64,000 bases of DNA from Marthasterias glacialis. Taxonomy: Eukaryota; Echinodermata; Asteroidea; Forcipulatida; Asteriidae. Shown piece after piece: positions 34,055 through 45,279 of the stretch (position 1 is its first letter; every line of letters starts with the position of its first letter). Both the position numbers and the translations under genes were made by a program. The notes beneath the pieces are model-generated. The model ran no database searches. It was not told where the DNA came from and was given only the letters and a program-made list of their open reading frames with translations. Location of the stretch: assembly GCA_911728455.2 (NCBI GenBank), contig OU452219.1, positions 5,826,320 through 5,890,319 of the forward strand, given 5' to 3'.

Positions 34055-34170
34055 ACTGAGTGCCTTGCTTAAGGACACAAGTGTCAAGACTGGGACTCGA
34101 ACCCACACTCTACTGATCAGAGACACCGGAGCTTTGAGTCCAGTGCATGCACTAAACCGCTCCGGTACGA
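34055..34170 (-). mobile_element. SINE S1, reversed head
   Basis: On the minus strand it has the A box region ggagcggtttagtgcatgca, B box gggttcgagtcccag and 'acacttgtgtccttaagc'. Tail to tail with S4. Confidence 0.7.
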
Positions 34171-34595
34171 AACACTATAACATTGTTATTTTTCTCCGAT
34201 ACATAAAATTTATAATAACCGATTTTTTAAAACTCTCTTCTTGGGCCCCTCTTCCAACAATACTTCATTTCTTACCCTCACAACGAGTTTTTGGTTTTAT
34301 TATATTATTTTGTCATTTATTTTTTGGTAAAGCGGAAAGAGGTAGTTTTGTAAACAAAGTACATATAACTATATATTGAGATAAGTAAACATATATCTTT
34401 GTGTGTTATTTTGGTTATGTTTTATTTCTTGTCATTGTTTTCTTGTCATTAAAAAAAACTTATTAAAAAAGTATTAACTATAAGGCCACTTATACACAGT
34501 CAAACTTGTGGGTAGTTATAGAGCGCGTGTTTTAAGGTAAATTTTGACTACTACTGTTACTATCGTTTTCTACGGTATGCAAATAAAACTGAGAG

Positions 34596-34728
34596 CCTTT
34601 TCGAAACCTAGGGCTTGGGCGCCAGCTCAGAGTTGGGCTCCGTCAACATTTTTGAAGTGGTGTACGTTTTGCACGGTGTTTCCAAACATCAAACGGAGCC
34701 CGGAGCCGGAGCCGAGGTTTGGAAAATG
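34596..34728. mobile_element. Short inverted-repeat element, family E
   Basis: The ends ttttcgaaacctagggct and agccgaggtttggaaaat are imperfect inverted copies. Related to 36760-36891. Confidence 0.45.
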
Positions 34729-34974
34729 CCCTTTATATTGAGCTATATAGCTTGTGCCACTTTATACAAAAGGAAAACAATGGTATGGCCGTACATTGCT
34801 TGACAGTCCAGTAAGGAGTACTGAAATCCTAAATGATAGTAGGTGTGTCATTGTATAGTGAACCAAATAGCTGAACACTACTCCCAAACAGGTACACACG
34901 ACAAGGACAACTAAACATAACGTAAACCCGCTCAAAAGCTGTATGGTTATTGTGTACGTTCAGGAACGGGAACT

Positions 34975-36080
34975 GAGAGACTGACCAGTCTTTAACGCAC
35001 TGGTTTGAATTCCAGGATCGTTTCAAGACTGGCGCTGTCTTCCTTGACCTGGCTGCCGACAAAGGTCTGCATGTAAAAATATCAAAAGCCTTACACTGGA
35101 ATGTCGACACAGTTGAGCTGTTGCTGCAACCTCGACGGTCCACCACATGGGAGACATCAGCAGCACCCAGACTCAGACAGAAGAATGGCTTGCCACAGGG
35201 ATCGGTATTGGTGCTCATCCTGTTCAGTCTGTATACATTCACAATAATGACCTTCCAGCCACCACGTGTCGCAAGTTCATCTATAATGCCGACATTATCT
35301 GCTTCGCCCGCCGGGCAGAAAAGTTCGAAGACCTCGGTTCCACCGTCAATGATGACACAATGAAGCCAAGATCAGCAAATACTGTAAGAGCTGGCGACTC
35401 CACCCAGCGTTGCCAAAACAGTATCTAATATGTTTCACCTACACAATGCTAGAACCGGGGAAGAGCAGATATTTTTCCCAGCGGGCAGCTGGAAACGTGT
35501 ATTAAAGGCACAATCCTACACTGAGTTGTCTTGGTGTCACACTCCGGACCATTCATTTAATACTTCAAAGCTTACCTCAAGAAAGTGGCCACTAAAATGC
35601 GGGCCAGAGACAACCTGATGCTCGCCGGTGCAGCCTTAGGAGCAAATACAAAGAAACTTCGCTCATCAGCACTTGTCATCTGCTACCCAGTGGCCGAGTG
35701 ATGTGGTCCAGTTTGGAGGAACACTGCGCAGACCAGTCTCGTCGAAGGTCAAGTGAACAACACCATGAGGACCATCACTGGTACCGTTCGCTGCATGCAA
35801 GGACTGATAGTTTAACTTCCAGTCCTGAGTAATCGCTCAGTGCCCCTCCACACGCACCCGAAGAGTGGCTGCCAATCAAGGCTGGTTCTCAAGATCCAAC
35901 CTAACCCTGAGCTTCCTCTCCTTATACTTCCAACCCAGGCCCAGACTCAATTTCAATCTGGTCAAATATCCCAGAGAGCAAAGCAACAGCTAAAGACCAA
36001 TGTCGCACCCGGTGGCAAGACCACACTGATCAGTTCCTGGTCACTGGACCCACCACCAGCTCCCGGGAGTGGATCTTCGC
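34975..36080 (+). mobile_element. Decayed LINE reverse transcriptase (non-LTR retrotransposon)
   Basis: Plus-strand fragments in three frames match one RT order: FKTGAVFLDLAA (about 35024-35060), NGLPQGSVL (about 35183), IHNNDLPATTCRKF with a damaged ADD active site (about 35237-35300), FHLHNAR (about 35431), then RARDNLMLAGAALGANTKKL and a PVLSN-like segment (about 35600-35830), and a C-terminal tail near 36020. Multiple frameshifts and stops mean it is dead. It resembles the 3' two thirds of a Jockey/CR1-like RT. No 5' end is seen. Confidence 0.75.
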
Positions 36081-36099
36081 ACCTGGCCATGTGTAAAAG

Positions 36100-36480
36100 A
36101 AATACTTGGTGCTGTTGTCCAAAACGGGTAAGTTAAATATATAAAAGAAACACCGGGCCACTAGCAAGTACAACCATGGACTGTTTAAACCTCCATTGGA
36201 AGGTAGGTGCGATGGCTCTGAACGAAAAGAGTCTTTGGTATGGGTCTTGACGTTTCGAACAGACTGCTCGTCTTCAGGGAGGTGAATGCTGCATGCTGCA
36301 TGGTCTATTGCTGACATTTGGTGGTTAAATGTACAACTCTTGCATGATATACAGACTTTGAGCGAGTTCCAGAGGCACGGTGAGTTGACCATTGGGTTTC
36401 GGGCCGGGTTCCCTATAGCCCTTCGGACCCTTCCTCTGTAAACAGATACAGTGTAGTATTCATACGAAAGTGAAGGCCTC
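36100..36480. repeat. Repetitive sequence with 'cagactgctcgtcttcaggg' motif
   Basis: A long open frame on the minus strand spans this stretch, but it is not recognisable as a protein. The motif around 36250-36280 (minus-strand reading PEDEQSVRNVK) is one I associate with retroelement 3' regions. Treated as repeat, not gene. Confidence 0.4.
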
Positions 36481-36759
36481 CCGGGCAAGGTTCCAACGTG
36501 CTTCGTTAGTACTTTGTCAAGCATGACTTGTGGAGACAACAAAATCGCGCACTGTCTGTCAATAGACCGTTCCGGCTTTGGCAACAAGCCCCGCCCATAC
36601 ACCTTAGTTTGTGTACGTTTACGCTGCACGTGTGATCGAGTTTGAAAGAGGTAACATGACCAAAAGGCTTGATCCAATTGGTCAACATACACAGTTTGAT
36701 TGACAGGCCAGAACGGTCCATCAAAAACGCGCGAGAATTTGCACAGTCTATGGCCCATA

Positions 36760-36891
36760 TCGAAACTACGGTTTGGGCTTGAGTTCCGGCTTAGGCTCCG
36801 TCTGCCTGTCTGAAACCCAGTACAAAAACGCACGTTTCAGAATAATTGTCAGAGCCTAAGCCGGAACCTAAGCCCAAGCCGTGGTTTTCGA
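36760..36891. mobile_element. MITE family E, well preserved
   Basis: The ends tcgaaactacggtttgggct and agcccaagccgtggttttcga are inverted copies. Arms are about 38 bp including 'ccggcttaggctc', with a roughly 55-bp spacer. Confidence 0.75.
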
Positions 36892-37079
36892 AAAAGGGCC
36901 ACAATAGATCGTGGAGCAATTTGGGGAACTGTTTCTGATCTCGAAAGTAAGACTTCGTTGTCCATTTTGTTCTTGGTGCACCTGACATCGGTGTCGTTTT
37001 TAATGCGTGTTTGCATCCTGGCAATTTCAAATTTAGGGTTTTGCGTAAGTAAACTTTTTCATTTGGTGTTTGTGGGGTG

Positions 37080-37125
37080 GGTTGGGGTTGGGAAGCGGGG
37101 TGGGTTGGGGTTGGGAAGCGGGGCA
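37080..37125. repeat. Short tandem repeat, 26-bp unit twice
   Basis: 'ggtgggttggggttgggaagcgg' occurs twice in a row. Confidence 0.8.
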
Positions 37126-37563
37126 GAGGCATAATTTGGGGGCTTTTGATTTTATCACACTCATACATTGTGCATTTTTCGATCTCATGGGGTAAGGGCA
37201 TTTTATTATTATTTTTTCTATTATTAAGATTTGTACCATAGATCCCAAATGCAAGTCGTTTAGAGAGTCGTCTATAAAATAGACATAACTAATCACCAAT
37301 ATTCGCCGTAATCCGCTCTATCCCGGAGGGTATTCTGACTCTAATGTTTTTTTTCAATGAGCTCATTATCTTCGGGTTATTGACAACAATACGCCAGACG
37401 AATAATATGCATGAGTTCTACTCAGGCAGGCTTGTCAAGTGGCATCACAAAGGAACCAATTATCAGCAGCGTAATTAGGGACGTTTTGATTCAGATATTG
37501 CAACCCTCTTTAACTTAGATGCCACCTGGTTTACCTTTGGAAGAAAGCAGCAGATATCGGTTT

Positions 37564-37594
37564 TTCCTTTCCTTTCCTTTCCTTTTTTTTTTTG
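37564..37594. repeat. (TTTCC)n microsatellite
   Basis: Four to five cctttcctttcc-type units then a T run. Confidence 0.8.
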
Positions 37595-37972
37595 GAAAAA
37601 TTATTTATGTGGTCTCGTTTAGCCAGTGTCGCCCCATCACTGTTATATAACAGTAGTCACTGGGGGCCCCACAGGGGTCACATTTAAAAGAATATATACA
37701 TACAGAATTACAAAACGCAAAACACTGTAAATTTTCCTTCAAATTACAGAATGCGAGTGCGGTGAAATGGCTGCTTTCAAATGTATTTGAACTTTTGAAG
37801 CTGACTCTTTTTTTTCTTCTTTTCTCGACTCTGGGCGACCAAATTGCTCATGCAATCTGAATAACAGCTTTCCAACCCTTAATATGCAATATGCTGATGA
37901 GAGGTAACCCTAGCCTTTCGTCAAGGCATTCGTGGCTTGATGTGTAGCCGCAAAGACCAATACAAGTCACGT

Positions 37973-38257
37973 GCACGATCGAGCGGCGAAGCCATGAGGG
38001 CCTTTTCCAACTTGATTTTGCAGTTTTTGATGTTGAATTATTCATGAAGTTTCAAACATAGATTAGTCATAATTTTTATGCAAACGAACGGCGCTGAACG
38101 GCGAGGAAAGCCAATCACAATGCGGATGAAGTTAATGCATGCTGACCCCATCGCTTCTGGGAATTGTGCTACCCTGTTAAGGTAGCGAAAATCGAGAAAT
38201 AAAGAAAAACATTCAAATTTCCTGACAAGGCCCTCGTGGCTTCGCCCCTCGTCGTGC
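37973..38257. mobile_element. Terminal-inverted-repeat element, family G
   Basis: Left arm gcacgatcgagcggcgaagc and 'catgagggcctt'; right arm is its inverse, 'aaggccctcgtggcttcg' and 'cccctcgtcgtgc'. 285 bp, non-coding. Confidence 0.7.
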
Positions 38258-38349
38258 TAAATTGGTCCAGTGGCTTCACGTCTAAAGGCTAACGTAACCC
38301 AAGACCAAGACCTGCCCGAGATCTTTAGAAATAACATGCAACTAAAGGT

Positions 38350-38579
38350 TAGAGCGCCGAAGGCTCAAGATGGAGAACTGGAGCCGTATCTATTGTTGGA
38401 ACGTGAAATACACAGGGGCAAGTGAATGCTTTGTTTCCCATTGATAGCAATGGTCAATGTCTGCACTGACTGATCAGCACTGATATATCGTTGTACCAAA
38501 AGAGTCACTTGCTGAAATGGCGTCCAGTGGGAGTTCACATTTCAGCCCGAGTTCCCCATCTTGCGCCTTCGGCGCTCTA
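38350..38579. mobile_element. Terminal-inverted-repeat element, family H
   Basis: Left tagagcgccgaaggctcaag and right cttgcgccttcggcgctcta, 24 bp with one mismatch, enclosing 230 bp. No coding capacity. Confidence 0.75.
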
Positions 38580-38754
38580 TAACTTTTGGATGCAACACGT
38601 TGACTTTTTGCTCTGATTGGCTGCTCTCCCCCACAGGGCAAGCGCTAATTCTTAGTTCTCAGACAATAGAAAAATATACTTACTACTCTCAAAAGGAACG
38701 AATTGGTTTGGGACCTGAAAGGCATCTGACTAATTTGTTTAGTTTGTGGAGAAC

Positions 38755-38975
38755 AAATATTGTTTCAAGTGACTTAAAATTTGTCTCCGTTGTAAATGTA
38801 AACATTTTCACGAAACCGTAATAAAAAATTGCACTTTCAACCACAAAAAAATAAGCTGCCAAGAACAAGTTCGAGAGCGCACGTTTATTGTTTCAAATGT
38901 CTTAAATTTTGTCTCCGTTTCTCTCAAATGTAAACATTTCCACGAGACCTTTATAAAAATTGCACTTTTCAAGAG
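38755..38975. repeat. Tandem duplication of about 130 bp
   Basis: 'attgtttcaa.tg.cttaaa.tttgtctccgtt', 'aaatgtaaacattt.cacga' and 'aaaattgcactttt' occur twice. Flush against the MITE D copy. Confidence 0.65.
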
Positions 38976-38988
38976 CGCACTTTCGTTG

Positions 38989-39362
38989 TTAAAGGGAAAC
39001 GTTGCCTTCGGATTGGGCGCTTTTGGGCACTAAAAAGCGTTTGTTATGAAATAAATATGGAAAGATTGCTTATTTGTTCACATATAATATCCCAATATAT
39101 TGTAAGGTTTGTGTTTAACTGCGTGACAAAACACGATCCACCATTTTGTAGAACCAAGTTTTTGACTCCATAAAATGGCGAGCCGCATGTTTATGTAGAG
39201 TGTGGTTCCGCTGGTTGTATTTCCGAGAAGCAAGTTTGTGTTCCTCACTAATTTACAACACATTGTATTAAGTGTTTTATTGCATGAACAACACTTAAAA
39301 GGTCAAGGAGCATTTGGAACGGCAACATTTTAAGAGATTTGAAGGCAACGCGTGCCCCTTTA
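38989..39362. mobile_element. MITE family D, copy 2
   Basis: The ends ttaaagggaaacgttgcctt and 'gaaggcaacgcgtgccccttta' are inverted. 374 bp. Shares internal blocks with 31459-31862. Confidence 0.8.
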
Positions 39363-40498
39363 ATTTTTTTGTTTAATCAAAATCAACATGTCACATCAAA
39401 GGATATGAATAAAAAATGCAAAATGAATACATTTCGGATTTCAAAAAATTAACGGAACGGAATAGCGAACAATGAACAAGACGGAGATATGTAAATAATT
39501 TTGTACATCTTTGGTGTACCGGTATATCGTTTTTGAAAACTATTGGAAGGAATTTACCCTTCCAAACGAAATCCAATGATCGTGTTCCCTTGAACTGCAC
39601 CTCACTGATGTGTATAATTTGAGGTAAATACCCTTTTTGCATTGACCAAAAACCACCTGACACCATCATCACGCTAATCTTGGTTGGCGCCATTTTGGAA
39701 GTCAATGTCCGTGTGTGTTATCCAGTCTATTGCGCATTATGGGCAACGTGACCTTTACACGTAAACCTGTTGACTTCCAAAATGATGAGCGCGGAACAGT
39801 CGCGCCGTATGACGTTACGTGAACGGGGTATTATAACACTGAAAGGCAACTGATAGTTATTCTAAAGATACGTTGCCAAGGAGATAAAGTCTCTTCAAGC
39901 CAGGTATGGAAATCCCTGTGCAACTTCCTTTTGCCGTCTGGTTTAACCGAAGTGGTTGGAATTGCGAAGTTACAAAACTTCATTTATTTCGATAACTTCA
40001 ACAACAATCACCATCTACACTGATACAAAATATTCCTTGCATAAAAGGCTAAACTTCACTTTCGAGTTTATCGTCCAAAGATAATCGCATTTGTATGAAA
40101 TCTTGGGGGTATCACAGTACTTACATATAACTTTAGATGTCTACACTATGAATGCCTCAAATAGGCCCTACTAATGCTATATTGTGTCAAAGTCAGTATC
40201 ATCAATGTGTAGCCTACTTACAATCTGTTTCAAATTGATAATTTGCTATACTAAGTGGCCCTGATGGTCCAGAAATTTTGCAAAGAATTGTAAGAGAACA
40301 AGAAGGGATTAAAACCGTCATGACCTTTGCACATTACAGAAACAGGTTCTGCTCGGTTTAGTTAATTTTCAGTTTATTTTCATTCCATCAGTTTGAATTG
40401 ACAATGTAAAAATATCGACTTGTATCGACTTGGCTCCATTTGGGTTTCATTTTACAAGGAAAAGTGTTTTACATTACCATCAAACAAAGTTCTTCACA
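39363..40498. other. Non-coding stretch
   Basis: I see no gene. Open frames here are short and lack splice or family support. No clear repeat ends. Confidence 0.5.
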
Positions 40499-40548
40499 TT
40501 TATTTTTATTTATTTATTTGTTTATTATTATTATTATTATTATTATTT
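40499..40548. repeat. (TTTA)n/(TTA)n simple repeat
   Basis: TTTATT units followed by ATTATT units. On the minus strand this offers AATAAA signals about 1.1 kb beyond the lectin stop. Confidence 0.7.
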
Positions 40549-40900
40549 TAAATCCCAGATCTGTTTCTAATTTGTGATTTGGCGGGAGTTGAAATGTAGT
40601 GTTCCAGTAAACTTGACCTCTGCCAACGGGTAGCTTTTTTTTAACAAAAATATATACATACCAAGTCTTGCTTGAAATTGAAACATTTTGCATTTTGTCT
40701 CTATCGTCACTGACGCCTCGAAGTAGCAAACATAGAAGACAATAATTTTGACAAAACTTGGTCAAAACAACGACTCTCGATGTCATCCGCGGTGCGTTCT
40801 ATTTTCCCGAGGCGGGCTGATCGAGGGTGATCACCAAGTAAAATAAGGAAGGGCACGAGTAAAGGCACCAGCAATATGTTTTTTTTATAACACCCCATAC

Positions 40901-41302
40901 ACAGGGGCGTCGATTGGTGGGGGACGGGGGGACATGTGCCCCCCCCCCCCCCACTTTTTAGAGTGGGGGATAGCATATTAAATGACCCCCCACTTTTTGA
41001 CCACCACCCCCCCCAAAAAAAAAATAAATAAATAAATAAATGAATAAAAATGGACATATGCTAAATGAAAGCAACAATATACAACATTTCGGGGAAGCAA
41101 ACGTGAGTGGTTTCAGGTTTTTCACACATTTTTCTTCAACAAACTGATAACATTCGAATGTTAATGGGTGAAATAATTTTGTTGTTAAACATTGCCCTGT
41201 CAATCGGCACTTTTGGGCTCCCAAATCCCCATAAGAAAGTGCCTTTGCTACGGAGCCGCTGTTCGTCCCCCCACACTTTTCGGTAGCGATCGACGCCCTT
41301 GC
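40901..41302. mobile_element. Terminal-inverted-repeat element with C-tracts, family F
   Basis: The ends acaggggcgtcgattgg and agcgatcgacgcccttg are inverted. The interior has long C runs and an A/T simple tract. About 400 bp, downstream of the lectin gene. Confidence 0.65.
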
Positions 41303-41606
41303 CCATACATAGGCGTCTAGGTACCAGAAAGCGGCCATTGCTACGGGTACAGTACCTTGGTTTCTACGGGAATACATCGTGTTACATTGTTTCTACGGGT
41401 ATTATAGCACACTGATTGCTATGGGTATAATGCATTGACCTGTGGTCAAGTTAACCGGGCAGAAGTTGGCCGGTTAAACTACCCATTGGACTTGGGTAAG
41501 TTAACCGGGTGAAATCTTCCTGGGCTGTCCGCATTGGACTTAAAATGGCTTAGTTACCCATTTGCTCGGTTAGTTTACCCAAAATAAATCCCGTCCGAAT
41601 ACGGCT

Positions 41607-42383
41607 TTAGACGTGATGCGTTGCGCTGATCTGAACATCTAACGGCTCATAGAAGTAACAATTCTCCTCATTCTTGATATCAGTGACGTCAACCTCCATG
41701 CGACTGGCATAGTTGAGCTGACAGATCGTCTTGTTATCAGCTTGCTTCCGGAGATTGAAGGAGCGGCAAAGAGGCTCCGCCCAGCACGCCAGACCACACC
41801 CAATGGACTCCTTGACCGGATAGCTCTTGATCCGATGATTGAGCAGACACTGCTGTGGTACGTGAGTGTAACGGAGGCTTGATGGCCGCAAGTCATTAAA
41901 AATTACCAACATTTCACAGACGACAAAAATACTCGGAGAGCACTTTTTGTCTCTCCATTTGCCGTGACTTCCTTCAGTAATTCTGACACAGTCGTTTCCG
42001 GGGTTATGATCTGGTTGACCCTCTGCCCAATTTATAAAGGCCGTAACCCCTCCATCACCTGAACACTGGAACTGGTCTTTATCAACTCTGATACAGTCAA
42101 TCCACAACTTCAGTTCAGTTTCGTCGCTGGCTCCAAATTCTTTCATCCATATTATTTTCATTTTCCCCCAAACAAAGTTATGTTCGTCCTCTGATTTTGG
42201 AAGAAAAAGACTGACACCAGGTCGGTCACAAGCTTTCGAAGCATCAGTCCAATTCATCTTCTCATGCAGTAAGATGTAGCAGGAGTCTTGCCAAGCTAAC
42301 CAGCCGGGAGGACAGGCTGCTTGGAGAACCCGTAAGATGCCGACAGTCAGAACCATCATCTCAAAAAAGCCAACTGCCTTCAT
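41607..42383 (-). CDS. Secreted C-type lectin with C-terminal apple/PAN-like domain, intronless
   Basis: 258 residues in one exon. Residues 1-23 are a hydrophobic signal peptide (FFEMMVLTVGILRVLQA), followed by a C-type lectin domain at about 24-157. The Cys pattern is complete: C24, C35, C52, C97, C107, C132, C148, C156. The domain has CPPGWLAWQDSCY at its start, LWIDC at the WIGL position, a QPD motif at 123-125 that in this superfamily favours galactose-type ligands, KWRDKKC at the WND position, and FVVCE at its end. Residues 170-247 hold six cysteines (179, 196, 200, 206, 221, 242) spaced as in an apple/PAN domain, which binds protein or carbohydrate. There is no membrane segment, so it is probably a secreted recognition protein. 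The short, intronless form fits a lineage-expanded echinoderm lectin family. Start chosen as the ATG directly before the signal peptide. Confidence 0.85.
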   Translation of the reverse strand: MKAVGFFEMMVLTVGILRVLQAACPPGWLAWQDSCYILLHEKMNWTDASKACDRPGVSLFLPKSEDEHNFVWGKMKIIWMKEFGASDETELKLWIDCIRVDKDQFQCSGDGGVTAFINWAEGQPDHNPGNDCVRITEGSHGKWRDKKCSPSIFVVCEMLVIFNDLRPSSLRYTHVPQQCLLNHRIKSYPVKESIGCGLACWAEPLCRSFNLRKQADNKTICQLNYASRMEVDVTDIKNEENCYFYEPLDVQISATHHV

Positions 42384-43257
42384 TTTAAAGTTAAATAATT
42401 GTAGTTATCCTTAGAACAGTGCAAGTTGATTCGTCGCTTGAGTTTGGTATCTGCGAGTTTCAATTCCTACCAGAACTCAGTTAAATCAAATCGCGTTTGT
42501 TTGAGGATCAGAAAACTTCGCCTGGTGTCTGATCAGAGCACACCACAAAGTCGTCTGTCCAGTCCAGCAGTTAAAAACGTTATGGCAGAGAGAGTTTTTT
42601 GGCTGATGCTTTTAGATGAAAAATTAGATAAGTTATTAACTTCACTTACTTTCAGTGCACTGGTCGCCTTAACTTTCCACTGTTAATTATTTTCAAATTA
42701 GGACCAAGGGCGGTTTGTGTTTCTTCCATCCCTGTGTTTTCATAGTTATTATCAAATGTTTTTCCTTCTTAATTGTATAGCTAATTATTTAATTTAAAAT
42801 TTAAATGAGATTTTGGCCTTGTTATTAAAAGTTTAGTTTTAATAATAAGAAGTGCTTTGAGCCGTTTGTGTAGGCGGATAGTGGCGCTGTTAAAATTGTT
42901 ATTATTATTTATTATCGTTATCATAATTTTGATTTATATTAAAACCGAAAAGTATATTATCAAAAAGGCCCGCCTGGATTTGTTTTCTTCAAACTTCGCC
43001 CTATCTTGAAGAGTGGTTAATCATGTTTTCATTGCCTCGCATCTTATATGAACTGATCGTCGAAGCTCTTCGCCTCTAATCATTTTTCAAATTAGGAACA
43101 CGTCACTCTATCAGGATAATCAAGGTGGGGAAACAACTCATTCTTATGGTATCGACACTCAGCATCTAGGCACTGTTCGATATATGCATGGCAAATAATT
43201 CAAAGATATTTGTATAATTAATTTAGTAACCCGAAGGAACACTGAAAAATAATGACA
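42384..43257. other. Upstream region of the lectin gene
   Basis: AT-rich, holding the presumed lectin promoter. No repeat with clear ends and no gene seen. Confidence 0.4.
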
Positions 43258-43418
43258 TTATAATTTACTTGAATTGCTGGAACTGTCCCCACTCGCTTTA
43301 TTCACCCACTCGAAGGTCTCTGGTACAAACTCTGGAATATCTTGCACAGATTTCGAGAAAGAAAAGCCTGGGTCGAATAAACAGATGCAACGATCATCAT
43401 GTACCGTACCGCACTTTC
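43258..43418 (-). CDS. Candidate terminal exon of an unidentified gene
   Basis: Minus strand: the acceptor-like tctatag is followed by 53 open codons ending TAA at 43260-43258. The reading includes CGTVHDDRCICLFDPGFSF and VPETFEWVNKASGDSSSNSS, a composition that looks protein-like rather than random. An in-frame stop lies upstream and there is no ATG, so it can only be an exon or a remnant. I recognise no family and found no partner exon. Confidence 0.25.
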
Positions 43419-44170
43419 CTATAGAGGACGTCGTGTTTGTTTACGTTGAATGCCCACTACAGGTCACGTGACTGGGAGACCGCAATCGGTCTTTTGGCGC
43501 ATGTCTAACCACGTGCGTGTCGCCTTAAATGCACACTTCACAGTGCAACAGACGGTGAATATATCTTCTAAAATGACGTAAACAAGATTAATCGTGGGTG
43601 AATTGACGTCAGGCGAATTGGCATAGGGTCGATTTTGGTCAAAACATGATTTGCGTGTTTAGTCAAGTTTAATTCAACTTTTATAAGAGTCAGCTAATAC
43701 CAATAATTATTGTGTTAGGACTGAATAACGTACATGACAAAACATTAGATCAAATTCAATCATGGTTTATATGTCGATGTAAAAAAACACTATCCCAAAG
43801 ACGTGATAACGCTGCAACTCCAGCTGTCAATTAGATGAAACAAAATGTACGCAGTGCAGGTGGAACTGAGAAGGGTGTAAATAATGAAAGCATTTTTTTT
43901 AGGCACCCCCACCCACGTAATACATGGGTTTATCCTCTCAACACAAGAACTGTTCTACAAGAACTGTTCTGTATTGTTACAATACTTCTCGATTTTATTT
44001 TTAGCAAATGAGTAAATGTAGCAGTGGTCTTCAGTCAGTGTCCGTATTGTGGGCAACATATTACGTATTGGGGTTTCCAATTGACTTCATTAGTGTATTC
44101 TGGCTACTTATCACTTGTTAGGTCAACTTATTATGACGAGTTCTCTTTTTGTGACAGTAAATTATGTTTA
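43419..44170. other. Non-coding stretch
   Basis: No gene or element with clear ends. Confidence 0.4.
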
Positions 44171-44179
44171 CATAGGCCT

Positions 44180-44400
44180 ATGTGTTTTCCTATGGCAGCT
44201 ACGAATTCGTAGCCCTCTACGCATTTCGCTGGTCCCCACCATGACAAAGCGCACGTGAACAATGCGTGACGTCAGTAGTACCATTTTATGGTGTTCCAAA
44301 AACGCCAATGGTGTGTCGCGTCGTGCCGTCGCGTCGCCTGTGCCGCCGACCGTCGCGTCATGCGCGAGGCGTCGTGGCGACGGCACCACGCAAGGCTTGT
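44180..44400. repeat. Repeat with CGTCGC-rich segment
   Basis: The start 'tgtgttttcctatgg.agct' and 'ctggtccccaccatgacaaagcgcac' match 52650-52740. A GC-rich section at 44318-44395 repeats cgtcgcgtcg/cgtcgtggcg units. Confidence 0.5.
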
Positions 44401-44792
44401 GACACGAAGTAAGGCTGTCTCGGTGTCTTGGCATTTAAAATAAGTTTCTCCCAATTCCGAACTAATGAAGTGCATGGACGTTAAAGCCCATGTACGACAA
44501 TGGCAATTCTCAAAGACCAGTATCCGCACTTAAATGAAATAACAAACCCTGTGAAAAGTTAGGCTCAATCGCTCATCATCTACATGAATAAGACTGTTTT
44601 ATATCCACACCGAGTTTTGGTCTCGCGACACACAACTTATTACTCGACTCATTCAAAAAACTACAGCATTTCATGCAAAAGTGTTTCAAAGGAAGTTTTC
44701 CACCATGACCATCCTCATGCCATGTAAATTATATGCAAATCCGTTTTTTGTTTTTTTTTTAAATCTTACTAGTGTTGTGTACAAATGTCAGC

Positions 44793-45090
44793 AGACCGAT
44801 CCATCAAGCCCCGCCTACAAACGTATTGACCAATAACAGCCTTGAAAACACCACTGAAAGTCCGACACGTTAAACATCCCATTAGAAAAATAAAAACAAA
44901 ATGCCGGCATTTTTTTCTGACACACAACAGCACACACAACTGTTCGAACTTTTGTATTGCTTAAATTGTTCGTATTTCTGGTGGTTGCATCGGATACACT
45001 CAAGTACATGGGTTCTGTCTGAAATGCTGTCAAAGTCTTGAAGACAAGATTTAAAGTTTGGTTGTAACATCTAAACTAATGACAAAAATG
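44793..45090. mobile_element. Family C element, partial
   Basis: Starts agaccgatccatcaagcccc, followed by 'accaataacagccttg' and 'aaagtccgacacgttaaa', the inverse order of the right half of 11937-12406. The other end is not found. Confidence 0.55.
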
Positions 45091-45279
45091 TTTGCTGAAA
45101 AAGGGTGCACGGTTTTTCACTATTTTCTCCTGACTCGGACGTCGGATTGAGCCCAAATTTTCACAGTTTTTTCTATGTATGTATTGAATCTCACAAAGTA
45201 ATAACATCGCATTATCAGCTTTACCCAATCCTATATTCTAACTTTAATCCACGGCACCTTGCGATGTTACTTATTTCTA

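Noticed and set aside
36030-36833. Minus-strand open frame of 267 codons
   Set aside because: It crosses a MITE and retroelement debris, has no recognisable domain, no signal or membrane segment pattern and no splice support.
41639-41896. Second minus-strand frame inside the lectin gene
   Set aside because: A shadow frame of the apple-like domain, with no start context or domain.
44267-44434. Minus-strand Arg/His-rich open frame over the CGTCGC segment
   Set aside because: Its composition is driven by the GC-rich repeat; no homology recognised.
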